Below are positions 45,343 to 53,752 of a stretch of DNA of 64,000 nt, one piece after another. The notes beneath the pieces were generated by a model. That model was given only the letters and a program-made list of their open reading frames with translations, searched no databases and had not been told where the DNA came from. The first letter of the stretch is position 1. Every line of letters starts with the position of its first letter. The translations under genes and the position numbers were made by a program. The DNA is from Afipia sp. (GTDB lineage: Bacteria; Pseudomonadota; Alphaproteobacteria; Rhizobiales; Xanthobacteraceae), in assembly GCA_024707075.1 (NCBI GenBank), contig JANQAK010000006.1, positions 372,001-436,000 on the forward strand. The letters are read 5' to 3'.

Positions 45343-46416
45343 TCAATGCGAGAACGGGTAGAGTTTCCAGTAAGCCTTGATCTGTCGCCAGCGATGGGCA
45401 AGCCCGTCCGGCTCGAAGATCAGAAAGACGATGATGATGACGCCGATGGCCATCTCGCGCAAGAACGCGATGTTGTTCTTGAGGCCGAGGGCGTGATCGA
45501 TCGCGCTGCCGCTGAGCGCTGCGCTGATCCATTCCATCGATTCCGGCAGCAGCACCATAAAGGCGGTGCCGAGCAAGGTGCCCATGATCGAGCCGATGCC
45601 GCCGATGATGATCATGGCGAGGAAGATGATGGAGCGGTCGATGCCGAAGCCCTCGTTGGAGACAACCTGATTGTAGTGTGCGTAGAGCGCGCCGCCGACG
45701 CCGGCGAAGAAGGCCGCAAGACCGAACGACAGCGTGCGGTATTTGGTGAGGTTGATGCCCATGATCTCGGCGGAGAGATAATGATCGCGCACCGCCACCA
45801 GCGCGCGGCCGTCGCGGGTCCGCATCAGGTTCGTGACCAGCAGATAACAGACGATCACGTAGGCCAGCACGACGTAGAAATACTGGCGGTCGCCCCGCAG
45901 CGTCTTGCCGAAGATCGAGAACGCATCCGCGTGGGCGGGAACGCTGCCGCCGGTGAACCATTCGGCGCGTGAGAAGAAGTCGAGCAGGATGAACTGCGCG
46001 GCCAGCGTCGCGATGGCGAGATAGAGGCCTTTCAGCCGCGCGGCGGGCAGGCCGAAGATCAGCCCGACAAGTGCTGTGACGACACCCGCCAGCGGAATGG
46101 CGAAGAACACCGGGACGTGGAGCTTGCTCGACACATAGGCCGAGGTGAACGCGCCGAAGCCGAAGAACGCAGCGTGGCCGATCGAGATCTGGCCGGTGAA
46201 GCCGACCACGATGTTGAGGCCGAGCGCGGCGATGCCGAAGATGCCGATCTGGATCAGCAGGCTGAGGCTGTACTCGTTCAGCACATAGGGCGCAAAGCAG
46301 ATCAGCACGATGCCGAGGATCATCATGTTCCGGCTGGTCGTGGTCGGAAACACGGTGGTGTCCGCCGCATAGGTGGTGCGGTAGTCGCCTGCGGGAAGAA
46401 GGGTCTGGCCTGCCAT
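45343..46416 (-). CDS. livM: Branched-chain amino acid-type ABC transporter permease (LivM)
   Basis: The 357-residue membrane protein has the LivM hallmark VVGFTGQISIGHAAFFGFGA and an EAA-like loop AVRDHYLSAEIMGINLTKYR. The ATG at 46416 lies two bases after the livH stop; the frame continues upstream only as a livH shadow. The C-terminus ends in the usual YWKLYPFSH after EPDGLAHRWRQIKAY. It forms the membrane channel with LivH. The order livH-livM-livK-livF differs from the first operon (livH-M-G-F-acs-livK). Confidence 0.9.
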   Translation of the reverse strand: MAGQTLLPAGDYRTTYAADTTVFPTTTSRNMMILGIVLICFAPYVLNEYSLSLLIQIGIFGIAALGLNIVVGFTGQISIGHAAFFGFGAFTSAYVSSKLHVPVFFAIPLAGVVTALVGLIFGLPAARLKGLYLAIATLAAQFILLDFFSRAEWFTGGSVPAHADAFSIFGKTLRGDRQYFYVVLAYVIVCYLLVTNLMRTRDGRALVAVRDHYLSAEIMGINLTKYRTLSFGLAAFFAGVGGALYAHYNQVVSNEGFGIDRSIIFLAMIIIGGIGSIMGTLLGTAFMVLLPESMEWISAALSGSAIDHALGLKNNIAFLREMAIGVIIIVFLIFEPDGLAHRWRQIKAYWKLYPFSH

Positions 46417-46418
46417 GT

Positions 46419-47312
46419 TCAGATCCGCTCGATGTCTCTGGTGCCGAACAGGCCGTAAGGCTTGATCATGAGGATGATGATGAGGGCATAGAACGGCGCG
46501 ATCTCGAACAGGTTGCCCCAGTGCAGATACTCGCTGTCGACGAAGTGCGCGAGGTTCTCGAGCAGGCCGATGATGATGCCGCCGAGCACCGCGCCGCCGA
46601 CGCTGTCGAGGCCGCCGAGGATCGCGGCGGGAAACACCTTGATGCCATAGGCGGCGAGACCGGCCGACACGCCGTTGACCACGGCGACGACGACACCGGC
46701 CACCGCCGACACGGTGGCAGAAATCGCCCAGGCCATCGCAAAGACGCTCTTCACGGAGATGCCGAGCGACTGCGCCACCTGCTGGTTGAACGCGGTGGCG
46801 CGCATGGCGAGGCCGTACTTCGAGACTTTGAAGAACCACGCCATGCCACCCATCATTGCCACCGAGACCGCGAGGTTGAGGATATAGACGGTCTGCACCT
46901 GCAAACCAAAGATGTTGATGAGCTTGGTGTGGAAGATCTGCGGGAACGGCTGAAGGTTGACGCCGAACATCCATTTCATCAGCGCCGAGAACACCGTGGA
47001 CAGCGCGATCGTCACCATGATGACGGAAATGATCGGCTCGCCGATCATCGGGCGCAGGATCACGAGCTGAATTGCGATGCCGAAGACGAACATGAAGACC
47101 AGCGTGATCGGCATACCGATCCAGAACGGCACCTGATACTTGGTCAGCAGGAACCAGCACACCCACGCGCCGATCAGCAGCAGCTCGCCCTGCGCGAAGT
47201 TGACCACCTGCGTGGCCTTGTAGATCAGCACGAACGACATCGCGACAACGCCATAGAGCGTGCCGACGACGAGGCCGTTGATGAGGAGTTGGATGAGGAG
47301 TTGGGTGTTCAT
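46419..47312 (-). CDS. livH: Branched-chain amino acid-type ABC transporter permease (LivH)
   Basis: The 297-residue hydrophobic permease has the LivH signature VVNFAQGELLLIGAWVCWFL near residues 37-56 and GGLDSVGGAVLGGIIIGLLE near the C-terminus. It is cotranscribed with livM (2-base gap). Upstream it is separated from the acs gene of the same operon by a 463-base DUF559/repeat cassette, which begins 21 bases from this start codon. The upstream region therefore lies within the repeat, and readthrough from acs must cross it. Confidence 0.9.
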   Translation of the reverse strand: MNTQLLIQLLINGLVVGTLYGVVAMSFVLIYKATQVVNFAQGELLLIGAWVCWFLLTKYQVPFWIGMPITLVFMFVFGIAIQLVILRPMIGEPIISVIMVTIALSTVFSALMKWMFGVNLQPFPQIFHTKLINIFGLQVQTVYILNLAVSVAMMGGMAWFFKVSKYGLAMRATAFNQQVAQSLGISVKSVFAMAWAISATVSAVAGVVVAVVNGVSAGLAAYGIKVFPAAILGGLDSVGGAVLGGIIIGLLENLAHFVDSEYLHWGNLFEIAPFYALIIILMIKPYGLFGTRDIERI

Positions 47313-47332
47313 GTTTCCGCGCGAGGTGTTAA

Positions 47333-47386
47333 CCTCTCCCCGCCTGCGGGGAGAGGTCGGCGCGCGGAGCGCGCCGGGTGAGGGGC
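47333..47386. repeat. Family-B palindrome, long type, left copy (B4)
   Basis: The sequence is the outer stem CCTCTCCCCGCCTGCGGGGA-GAGG, then TCGG, the inner arm CGCGC-GGA-GCGCG, then CCGGGTGAGGGGC. The GTG start of the DUF559 gene (47378) lies in the last part. Confidence 0.85.
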
Positions 47387-47761
47387 ATACTTTCGGTGCG
47401 TGGTCCGGATGCCAGAACTGGTCGTGCGCGGCGGCTTCGCAAGGATGCGACGGGCGCAGAATTGCGCCTGTGGAACAGCATCCGCCGACGTAGTTTGCTC
47501 GGGTTCAAATTCGTCCGGCAAGAACCGATCGGCACTTACATCGTCGACGTTGTATGTCGCGAGCGACGTCTTGTTGTTGAAGTCGATGGCGGGCAGCACG
47601 AGGCGAATGTTCGGGATGCAGTCAGAGATCGATGGCTCGTGGGGGAGGGCTATCGGGTTCTTCGGTTCTGGAACAATGATGTTCTCGGCAATCTTCCCGG
47701 AGTGCTTGAAACGCTTGCTGCCGCGTTGAATGGCAGCCAAGCCCCTCACCCGGATCGCTGA
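47378..47761 (+). CDS. DUF559 (Vsr-like PD-(D/E)XK) endonuclease domain protein
   Basis: The 127-residue protein has the whole DUF559 domain. The N-terminal RARRLRKDATGAELRLWNSI is followed by FKFVRQEPIGTYIVDVVC with D57. The VVEVDGGQH core carries E68 and D70, and the LRFWNNDVL end follows. The family is related to very-short-patch-repair endonucleases, and most members are uncharacterised. The GTG start at 47378 and the last six codons (APHPDR and stop) are supplied by the bracketing palindromes. It is transcribed against the operon in which it sits. A role in spreading the palindromes is the main hypothesis; a restriction or repair role remains possible. Confidence 0.85.
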   Translation: MRGILSVRGPDARTGRARRLRKDATGAELRLWNSIRRRSLLGFKFVRQEPIGTYIVDVVCRERRLVVEVDGGQHEANVRDAVRDRWLVGEGYRVLRFWNNDVLGNLPGVLETLAAALNGSQAPHPDR

Positions 47762-47795
47762 CGCGATCCGACCTCTCCCCACAGGCGGGGAGAGG
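47741..47795. repeat. Family-B palindrome, long type, right copy (B5, inverted)
   Basis: Read on the minus strand it is CCTCTCCCCGCCTGTGGGGA-GAGG, TCGG, inner arm ATCGC-GTCA-GCGAT, then CCGGGTGAGGGGC. Outer parts match B4 almost exactly; the inner arm is different but equally palindromic. Confidence 0.85.
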
Positions 47796-47832
47796 TGAAG
47801 ACCACGATCGCCGATCGCTGCTGGGACCGTTC

Positions 47833-49764
47833 TCACTCCGCTGCCTCCGCCGTCCGGTTGCGAATTCCGAGGTCGACCACCGGCAGGGTGCCGCGGATGC
47901 GCTGGGTGGTGCCGTCCTGGAAGCGGATCACGGTGTCGATGTCGATGTCGGGTCTGCCGCCGTAGATTGCATTGATAATGTCGGCGTACTTCTCGTTGAT
48001 GACGGTGCGGCGGACTTTTCGCGTGCGCGTCAGTTCGCCGTCGTCGGCATCGAGCTCCTTGTAGAGCAGCAGAAATTTCGAGATACGCTGCGCCGGCGGC
48101 AGCGTGGCGTTGACGGCTTCGACTTCCTTGCGCAGCAGTTCGTAGGTTTCGGCCCGCGAAGACAGGTCGGTGTAGGTGGTGAAGGACAGCCGGTTCTTTT
48201 CCGCCCATTTTGAGACGATCGAGAAGCGGATGCAGAGCATGGCCGCGAGATAATCGCGGCCGTCGCCAAGCACGACGGCTTCGGCGACGTAGGGCGAGAA
48301 CTTCAGCTTGTTCTCGATATATTGCGGCGAGAAGCGGTCGCCGCGCGCGGTTTGCGCGAGGTCCTTGATGCGGTCGATCACCACAAGCTGCTTCGCCTTG
48401 TTGAAGTAGCCGGCGTCGCCGGAATGCATCCAGCCGTCACGGATGTCGGCGGCGGTGGCGGCCTCGTTCTTGTAGTAGCCGGAGAACATGTTGGGGTGGC
48501 GCACCACGATCTCACCGACGCCGTTGACGTCGGGATCGCGGATCTCGATCTCGATATTCTCCGCCATCGACACGCCGGTGGTGTCGGGATCGACCTCGTC
48601 CGGCTTGTGCAGGGTGAAGGCCCCCAGCGTTTCGGTCTGGCCGTACAGCGTGCGCAGCGGCACGCCCATGGCGCGGAAGAACTTGAAGGTGTCAGGGCCG
48701 AGCGCCGCGCCTCCGGTCGCCGCCGAGCGCAGGCGGGTGAAGCCGAGGCGGTCGCGCAATGCGCGGAACAGGATCGCGTCCGCCACCGCCGAATGCTCGC
48801 CCTTGTCGAGCGCGGCAAGGCCGGCCTTCATGCCGACATCGTAAAGCCGCTGCTTCAGCGGCGAAGCGTCCATCACGCGGGCGCGGACATCGGCCGCGAT
48901 GGCTTCCCAGATGCGCGGCGCGAACAGCACGAAGGTCGGCGCGATTTCGCGGAAGTCGTTCATCATGGTGTCCGGCTCTTCGACGAAGTTGACCTTCATC
49001 CGCGAGAGCAGACCTTTTCCGAGCGCGTAGACCTGTTCCATGATCCAGGGCAGCGGCAGCACGGACACGTATTCGTCCTCCGGTCCCTTGGGATCGAAGG
49101 CGAGATAGCTCGCGCAATGGCGCAGCATCAGGCCCGGCTTGAGCATGGCGAGCTTGGGATTCGACGTGGTGCCCGACGTGGTGCAGAGGATGGCGACGTC
49201 GTCGCCCTTGGTGGCGTCCACCATCCGATCGTAAAGCTCCGGTTCGCGCACGGCGCGGGCGCGTCCCTTTTCCGCCAGCGTCGCCGCGTCGATCAGGCGC
49301 GGATCGTCGTATTTGCGCATGCCGCGCGGATCGGAATAGACGATGTGCTTGAGATGCGGCGCGCGGTCGCCGAGTTCGAGCAGCTTGTCGACCTGCTCTT
49401 CGTCCTCGGCGAAGACGATTTTGGTCTCGCCGTAGGTCAGGAGATACAGAACTTCCTCGGGCAGCGACTCGCGATACATGCCGAGCGACAGCCCGCCGAT
49501 GGCGTGCGCCGCGATTTCGGCCGCGACCCAGTCCGGCCGGTTGTCGCCGATGATGCCGACCACGTCGCCGCGCGTGATGCCGAGTTCGACCATGCCCAGC
49601 GTGAAATCGCGCACGCGGGTCTGGTAGTCGTTCCAGGTGAAGACGCGCCAGAGCCCGAGATCCTTCTCGCGCAGCGCGATCTCGCTGCCGTGCTCTTTGG
49701 CATTCAGACGCAGCATCTTCGGATAGGTGTCGGCCTGCGCAACGCGCCCTGCGTAATCCATCAT
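47833..49764 (-). CDS. Long-chain-type acyl-CoA synthetase (AMP-forming)
   Basis: The 643-residue ANL ligase has its P-loop as TTSGTTSNPK (195-204), then YGQTETLGAFTLHKP, DGWMHSGDAGYFNKA and the hinge VIDRIKDLAQTARGDRFSPQ. The substitution of the usual YTSGTTG tyrosine and the PK-L continuation are seen in this subgroup, which is often found beside liv genes. It starts in the four-base overlap ATGA with the livG stop, so translation is coupled. It likely activates the acid imported by the second transporter. Downstream, the operon is interrupted by the DUF559 cassette. Confidence 0.9.
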   Translation of the reverse strand: MMDYAGRVAQADTYPKMLRLNAKEHGSEIALREKDLGLWRVFTWNDYQTRVRDFTLGMVELGITRGDVVGIIGDNRPDWVAAEIAAHAIGGLSLGMYRESLPEEVLYLLTYGETKIVFAEDEEQVDKLLELGDRAPHLKHIVYSDPRGMRKYDDPRLIDAATLAEKGRARAVREPELYDRMVDATKGDDVAILCTTSGTTSNPKLAMLKPGLMLRHCASYLAFDPKGPEDEYVSVLPLPWIMEQVYALGKGLLSRMKVNFVEEPDTMMNDFREIAPTFVLFAPRIWEAIAADVRARVMDASPLKQRLYDVGMKAGLAALDKGEHSAVADAILFRALRDRLGFTRLRSAATGGAALGPDTFKFFRAMGVPLRTLYGQTETLGAFTLHKPDEVDPDTTGVSMAENIEIEIRDPDVNGVGEIVVRHPNMFSGYYKNEAATAADIRDGWMHSGDAGYFNKAKQLVVIDRIKDLAQTARGDRFSPQYIENKLKFSPYVAEAVVLGDGRDYLAAMLCIRFSIVSKWAEKNRLSFTTYTDLSSRAETYELLRKEVEAVNATLPPAQRISKFLLLYKELDADDGELTRTRKVRRTVINEKYADIINAIYGGRPDIDIDTVIRFQDGTTQRIRGTLPVVDLGIRNRTAEAAE

Positions 49765-50582
49765 GCGGCGGTCTCCGCGGCGGGATTGGTGTCGTCGAGG
49801 GCATTCAGCACCTCGTCTTCCTCACCGAGATAGGCCTTGCGCACATGCGGATCGTCCAGCACGTCGGCAGGCAGGCCTTCCGCGATCTTGCGGCCGAAAT
49901 CCAGCACGGTGACGCGGTGGGAAATATCCATCACCACGCCCATGTCGTGCTCGATCATCATCACCGTCATCCCGTACTCTTCGTTAAGATCGACGATGTA
50001 GCGGGCCATGTCTTCCTTCTCCTCGAAGTTCATGCCGGCCATCGGCTCGTCGAGAAGAATCAGTTTCGGCTCCAGCGCCATCGCGCGCGCGAGTTCGACG
50101 CGCTTGCGCAGGCCGTAGGAGAGGGTGCCGGCGGTCGCCTTGCGCACCGACTGGAGATCGAGGAAGTCGATGATCTCTTCCACCTTGCGGCGGTGTTCGA
50201 GTTCCTCGCGCCGCGCGCCGGTCAGCCAGTACAGCGAGCCGGTGATGAAATTATTTTTCAGCAGGTGATGCCGCCCGACCATGATGTTGTCGAGCACGGT
50301 CATGTGGTGGAACAGCGCGAGATTCTGGAAGGTACGGCCGATGCCGAGCGCCGCGCGGGCATTCGGCTTGAGGCCGGTGATGTCGCGGCCCTGATAGAAA
50401 AGCTGTCCCTCGGTCGGGGTGTAGCGGCCGGAGACGCAGTTCACGATCGAGGTCTTGCCGGCGCCGTTCGGGCCGATGATCGAAAACAGTTCGCCTTCGT
50501 TGACGCCGAAGCTCACGTCGGTCAGGGCGCGCACGCCGCCGAACCGCAATGAGACCCCCCGCACCTCCAATGCGTAAGCCAC
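49761..50582 (-). CDS. livG: ABC transporter ATP-binding protein (LivG)
   Basis: First gene of the minus-strand operon: 273 residues with Walker A GPNGAGKTS (37-45), LivG-type signature LSYGLRKRVELARAM, Walker B LILLDEPMAGMN and VMMIEHDM. The N-terminus MAYALEVRGVSLRFGGVRAL is standard, and a C-terminal acidic tail extends past the usual end. It is divergent from a Crp/Fnr-type regulator over a 271-base interval containing two palindromes. It partners the LivF encoded further down the operon. Confidence 0.92.
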   Translation of the reverse strand: MAYALEVRGVSLRFGGVRALTDVSFGVNEGELFSIIGPNGAGKTSIVNCVSGRYTPTEGQLFYQGRDITGLKPNARAALGIGRTFQNLALFHHMTVLDNIMVGRHHLLKNNFITGSLYWLTGARREELEHRRKVEEIIDFLDLQSVRKATAGTLSYGLRKRVELARAMALEPKLILLDEPMAGMNFEEKEDMARYIVDLNEEYGMTVMMIEHDMGVVMDISHRVTVLDFGRKIAEGLPADVLDDPHVRKAYLGEEDEVLNALDDTNPAAETAA

Positions 50583-50681
50583 TCAATTCCTCCCAGATAC
50601 GGCGCTTGGCGCGCTCTTTATCCATGGTTCGATATCAGACCCGATCCTACACCGGCCGGGTTTGGTAAGCCATTCTACTAA

Positions 50682-50696
50682 TGACGTTTTGCGTCA
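50682..50696. promoter_or_regulatory. Candidate operator TGACG-N5-CGTCA
   Basis: A 15-base inverted repeat with five-base arms lies in the divergent livG/Crp-family regulator interval, 100 bases upstream of livG. It is a plausible regulator site for the liv operon but occurs once. Confidence 0.35.
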
Positions 50697-50735
50697 CTGG
50701 ACGTATGTGTCGCATCCGTCATTACGGCAAAGCGC

Positions 50736-50749
50736 GACATTGAAATGTC
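50736..50749. promoter_or_regulatory. Candidate operator GACATT-GA-AATGTC
   Basis: A perfect palindrome with six-base arms and a two-base spacer lies 104 bases upstream of the Crp/Fnr-type gene. Its size matches Crp/Fnr-family half-site spacing only loosely. Autoregulation or control of the divergent operon is an inference. Confidence 0.4.
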
Positions 50750-50853
50750 TTGCGCCTGACAATTCGTTGGGCAATTTCGATCTGCGCGCGGTATACCAAA
50801 GCCTGCTTTGCCGCGCCGCAACATCAAGCGACATGAGTGCCGGTTAGAGACGC

Positions 50854-51528
50854 ATGATTACGACGGATTACCTGAGACGCATCGCAGTCTGGTCGCGCGA
50901 TCTGACCGAGCGGGAGGCCGAAGTCGCCCGCGCAGGAATTGTCGAACGGTCCTTCAAGGCCAACGAATTCATCTGCATGCGCGGCGATCACTTCGAATAC
51001 TGGATGGGCGTCGTCACTGGCCTGGTCCGGATCGGAACCGTGTCGCGCGACGGCAAGGCTGTCAGCTTCACAGGTTTGACCAACGGCGCGTGGTTCGGCG
51101 AGGGAACCGTGCTGAAGAACGAAGCCCGGCGCTACGATGCGGTGGCCTTGCGCGACACGCGCCTCGCGCTGATGGATCGCGCGACGTTCTTTTGGCTGTT
51201 CGAGAACAGCGTCGCGTTCAATCGTTTTCTGGTGGGGCTGCTGAACGAGCGTCTCGGCCAGTTCATGGGCCTGCTCGAATACGGACGCATGCTGGATGCC
51301 AAGGCGCGGCTCGCGCGCTGCATCGCGTCGCTGTTCAACCCTGCGCTTTATCCTGATGTCACGCGCCATCTGGAAATCACCCAGGAAGAACTCGGCGCCA
51401 TTTCCGGCATCTCGCGCCAGAACGCCAATCAGTGTCTCAAGACGCTGGAGAAGGAAGGCCTGCTGCGCGTCGAATATGGCGGCGTGACCATCGTCGATCT
51501 CGACAAGTTGCGGGGGTATGGGGAGTAA
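50854..51528 (+). CDS. Crp/Fnr-family transcriptional regulator
   Basis: The 224-residue protein has a cyclic-nucleotide-binding-type beta-barrel: RSFKANEFICMRGDHFEYWM, then GLTNGAWFGEGTVL and ALMDRATFFWLF. A long dimer helix and a winged HTH follow (LEITQEELGAISGISRQNAN, then KEGLLRVEYGGVTI). The PGE/phosphate-binding motif of true CRP is not obvious and there is no FNR-type cysteine cluster, so the signal is unknown. It is divergent from the livG-led operon and is the best candidate for its regulator. Confidence 0.87.
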   Translation: MITTDYLRRIAVWSRDLTEREAEVARAGIVERSFKANEFICMRGDHFEYWMGVVTGLVRIGTVSRDGKAVSFTGLTNGAWFGEGTVLKNEARRYDAVALRDTRLALMDRATFFWLFENSVAFNRFLVGLLNERLGQFMGLLEYGRMLDAKARLARCIASLFNPALYPDVTRHLEITQEELGAISGISRQNANQCLKTLEKEGLLRVEYGGVTIVDLDKLRGYGE

Positions 51529-51530
51529 CT

Positions 51531-51572
51531 CCCTCGCCCCGCTCTTGCGGGGAGAGGGTTGGGGTGAGGGGC
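51531..51572. repeat. Family-B palindrome, short type, solo copy (B6)
   Basis: The sequence CCCTCGCCCCGCTCTTGCGGG-GAGAGGG-TTGGGGTGAGGGGC (42 bases) has no variable inner arm. It begins three bases after the Crp-family regulator stop and could act as its terminator. Confidence 0.75.
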
Positions 51573-51605
51573 GGGGCCACGATGTCACCCGTGATCTTTC
51601 CACAC

Positions 51606-51744
51606 GTCGTCCCGGCGAAGGCCGGGACCCATACTCCCTGTCGTTGTTTTGGTGAGGGATCAAGCAACAAGAGTATGTGGATTTGAGTTTAAGTTGAGGG
51701 CTTAGGGGTTATGGGTTATGGGTCCCGGCCTTCGCCGGGACGAC
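51606..51744. repeat. Family-C inverted repeat pair (C1)
   Basis: GTCGTCCCGGCGAAGGCCGGGACCCAT (from 51606) and its reverse complement (ending 51744) bracket about 85 bases. Each arm is itself palindromic (CCCGGCGAAGGCCGGG). The interior shows no gene. A second pair with similar arms and a related interior start (ACTCCCTGTCGTT) is at 60238. Confidence 0.8.
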
Positions 51745-51757
51745 CCCTGAGCATCAA

Positions 51758-52596
51758 TTACCGGCGCGCCTTAGGCTTTGATTTAAGCAGCGAGCGAATC
51801 TTGTCGGCATCCGCCGGCGTCGCCGGATTGTAGATCACCATGCCGAGATCGGGCCGGCCATCGACGGCGAAGGCCGAATACTCCATCGTGAGCGGACCGG
51901 CGACGGGATGGTGCAGGGTCTTTGCGCCGTCACCGTAGGTGCGAACGTCGTTGTCGCGCCACATCGTTTCGAACTCCGGGCTGAGCCTGCAAAGATCCTC
52001 GACGAGCGATTGAATTTCGTGCGTGGCCCCGGCGCGCGCAGCGTCCGCACGAAACGCCGCCACCACATAGCGCGCGACATGCTCCCAGTTGGATTGTGCG
52101 GCGCGGACGCGCGAGTCGCGGAAGATGAGGCGCAGGATATTCCGCTGCTCCGGCGCGAGGGTGCTGTAGTCGGTCAGTACCGCCGTCGCGGCGCGATTCC
52201 AGGCGACGACATCCCATGTCGGGGTTTTTACAAAGGCCGGGCTGACCTCCAGCGAGTCGAGCACGCGCTGCAATCGTGGCGTGACGCCTTCCGGTGCCTG
52301 ATAGCGGACCTCCGGCGGGCGTCCCAGGCCGAGCAGGAAAATGTGCTCCCGCTCCACATCGGTCAGCATCATCGCGCGCGCGATGCGGTCGAGTACATCG
52401 GCGGACGGCGCGCCGCCGCGTCCCTGTTCGAGCCATGTGTACCAGGTCGCGCTGACATTGGCGCGCTGTGCCACTTCCTCGCGCCGCAGGCCGGAGTTCG
52501 GCGGCGTTTCAACGGAAAGCCGAAAGCGGCAGGATCGAGCTTGGCGCGTCGATCCTTCAGGTAGACGCCCAGCAGGTTGTCCTGAGTGGCAGGCAT
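51758..52596 (-). pseudogene. HTH (XRE/MmyB-like) transcriptional regulator, frameshifted near its N-terminus
   Basis: From the ATG at 52596 (AGGAG upstream) the frame reads DNLLGVYLKDRRAKLDPAAF and KRRRTP, then diverges. The other frame continues GLRREEVAQRANVSATWYTW through the HTH and on through the MmyB-like ligand-binding domain to 51758. The family consensus RRRTPGLRREEVA spans the break. One missing base in a C-run at about 52490-52492 (plus strand) explains it; the repaired protein would be 279 residues. It is either decay or a sequence error. It is divergent from the SDR-like gene, the usual arrangement for such regulators and their target. Confidence 0.78.
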
Positions 52597-52614
52597 CCGC
52601 GCTCCTGTTAGTCA

Positions 52615-52628
52615 TTATACCCGTATAA
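52615..52628. promoter_or_regulatory. Palindrome TTATAC-CC-GTATAA in the regulator/SDR divergent promoter
   Basis: A perfect 14-base palindrome lies in the 98-base interval between two divergent genes. It overlaps possible -10 elements in both directions (TATAAT on the minus strand, TATAAC on the plus). That position suits an operator of the HTH regulator. Confidence 0.5.
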
Positions 52629-52694
52629 CGTTACTACTTTACCAGCATATCAAATGCGCTGACTGTTGTCCTCGCTCATTCTGGAGGATTTCTG

Positions 52695-53579
52695 ATGCGT
52701 GTTTTTGTGACCGGTGCGACCGGATTTGTCGGGTCTGCTGTAGTTGGCGAGTTGGCCGCGGCCGGACATCAAGTGTTGGGGCTGGCGCGCTCCGATCAGG
52801 GGGCCAAGGCGCTCGCCGAGATGGGAGCGCAGGTGCATCGCGGCGATATGCAGGATCTCGATAGTCTCCGCAGTGGCGCAGCCGAAGCCGACGGCGTGAT
52901 CCATCTGGCGTTCAACCATGACTTCTCGAAGTTCCTGGAGAATTGCGAAGCGGACAGGCGTGCGATCGAGGCAATCGGCGAAGTCCTTGAAGGATCGGAG
53001 CGGCCGCTACTGGTCACGTCCGGGCTGGCGCTGGTTGCGCCCGGCCGTCTTGCGACAGAGGCCGACAGCCCCGCACTCGGTTTCCCGCGCTTATCGGAAG
53101 TGGCGGCGGAAACCGTTGCCGCGCGCGGCGTGCGGGCTGCGGTGGTGCGGCTTGCGCCATCGACCCATGGCGCGGGCGATCACGGTTTCGTTCCGCACCT
53201 GATCAACCTCGCGCGGGAGAAAGGTGTGTCGGCTTATATCGGCGATGGATCAAATCGCTGGCCGGGTGTGCATCGCTTCGATGCGGCGCGTCTTTACCGG
53301 CTGGCATTGGAGCGCGGAGCGGTTGACGGTCCTTATCACGCCGTCGCCGAAGAGGGCGTGCCGTTCAAGGAGATCGCCGGCGTCATCGGCCGGGGGCTGG
53401 GCGTGCCGGTGGTCTCCAAGTCTGAAGACGAAGCCGCAGATCATTTCGGCTGGTTCAAGGGCTTCGCAGGCATGGACATTCCTGCATCCAGCGAACGGAC
53501 GCGCCAGCGGTTGAACTGGCAGCCGACTCATCCGGACCTGCTGACGGATATCGATCAGAAGGCGTATTTTGAAGGATGA
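52695..53579 (+). CDS. Atypical SDR-family NAD(P)-binding oxidoreductase/epimerase
   Basis: The 294-residue Rossmann protein has the nucleotide motif GATGFVGSA at residues 7-15 and the sequence [12 protein letters not shown]. The usual YxxxK catalytic pair is replaced by [13 protein letters not shown], as in atypical extended SDRs. Late conserved parts include [15 protein letters not shown] and [16 protein letters not shown]. The substrate is unknown. GGAGG lies eight bases before the ATG. It is likely controlled by the divergent HTH regulator, whose gene is frameshifted here. Confidence 0.85.
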   Translation: MRVFVTGATGFVGSAVVGELAAAGHQVLGLARSDQGAKALAEMGAQVHRGDMQDLDSLRSGAAEADGVIHLAFNHDFSKFLENCEADRRAIEAIGEVLEGSERPLLVTSGLALVAPGRLATEADSPALGFPRLSEVAAETVAARGVRAAVVRLAPSTHGAGDHGFVPHLINLAREKGVSAYIGDGSNRWPGVHRFDAARLYRLALERGAVDGPYHAVAEEGVPFKEIAGVIGRGLGVPVVSKSEDEAADHFGWFKGFAGMDIPASSERTRQRLNWQPTHPDLLTDIDQKAYFEG

Positions 53580-53611
53580 ACTGCAAGCCCGTCATTGCAA
53601 GGTGCATCTGC

Positions 53612-53731
53612 TCCCTCGCCCCGCTCTTGCGGGGAGAGGGTTAGGGTGAGGGGCTTCTTTACCGAAGTTGCCCCTCACCCGGAGACTTCGCCTCGCTCAG
53701 TCTCCGACCTCTCCCCGTAAACGGGGAGAGG
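53612..53731. repeat. Family-B palindrome pair (B7)
   Basis: A short-type copy (53612-53654) faces an inverted long-type copy (53670-53731) with inner arms AGACT/AGTCT. The pair lies between the SDR gene and the stop of the convergent livF. Confidence 0.8.
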
Positions 53732-53752
53732 TGAAAGACGAATTGCGGGCGC

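Larger units (their letters stand above)
47333..47795. mobile_element. Candidate REP-bracketed DUF559 nuclease cassette
   Basis: A 463-base unit has inverted family-B palindromes at 47333-47386 and 47741-47795, enclosing one small nuclease gene on the plus strand. The first three and last six codons of the gene lie inside the repeats. The unit sits within the minus-strand operon between acs and livH, which are otherwise co-directional partners. It therefore looks inserted and opposite to local transcription. No target-site duplication was found by eye. Mobility is inferred. Confidence 0.55.
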
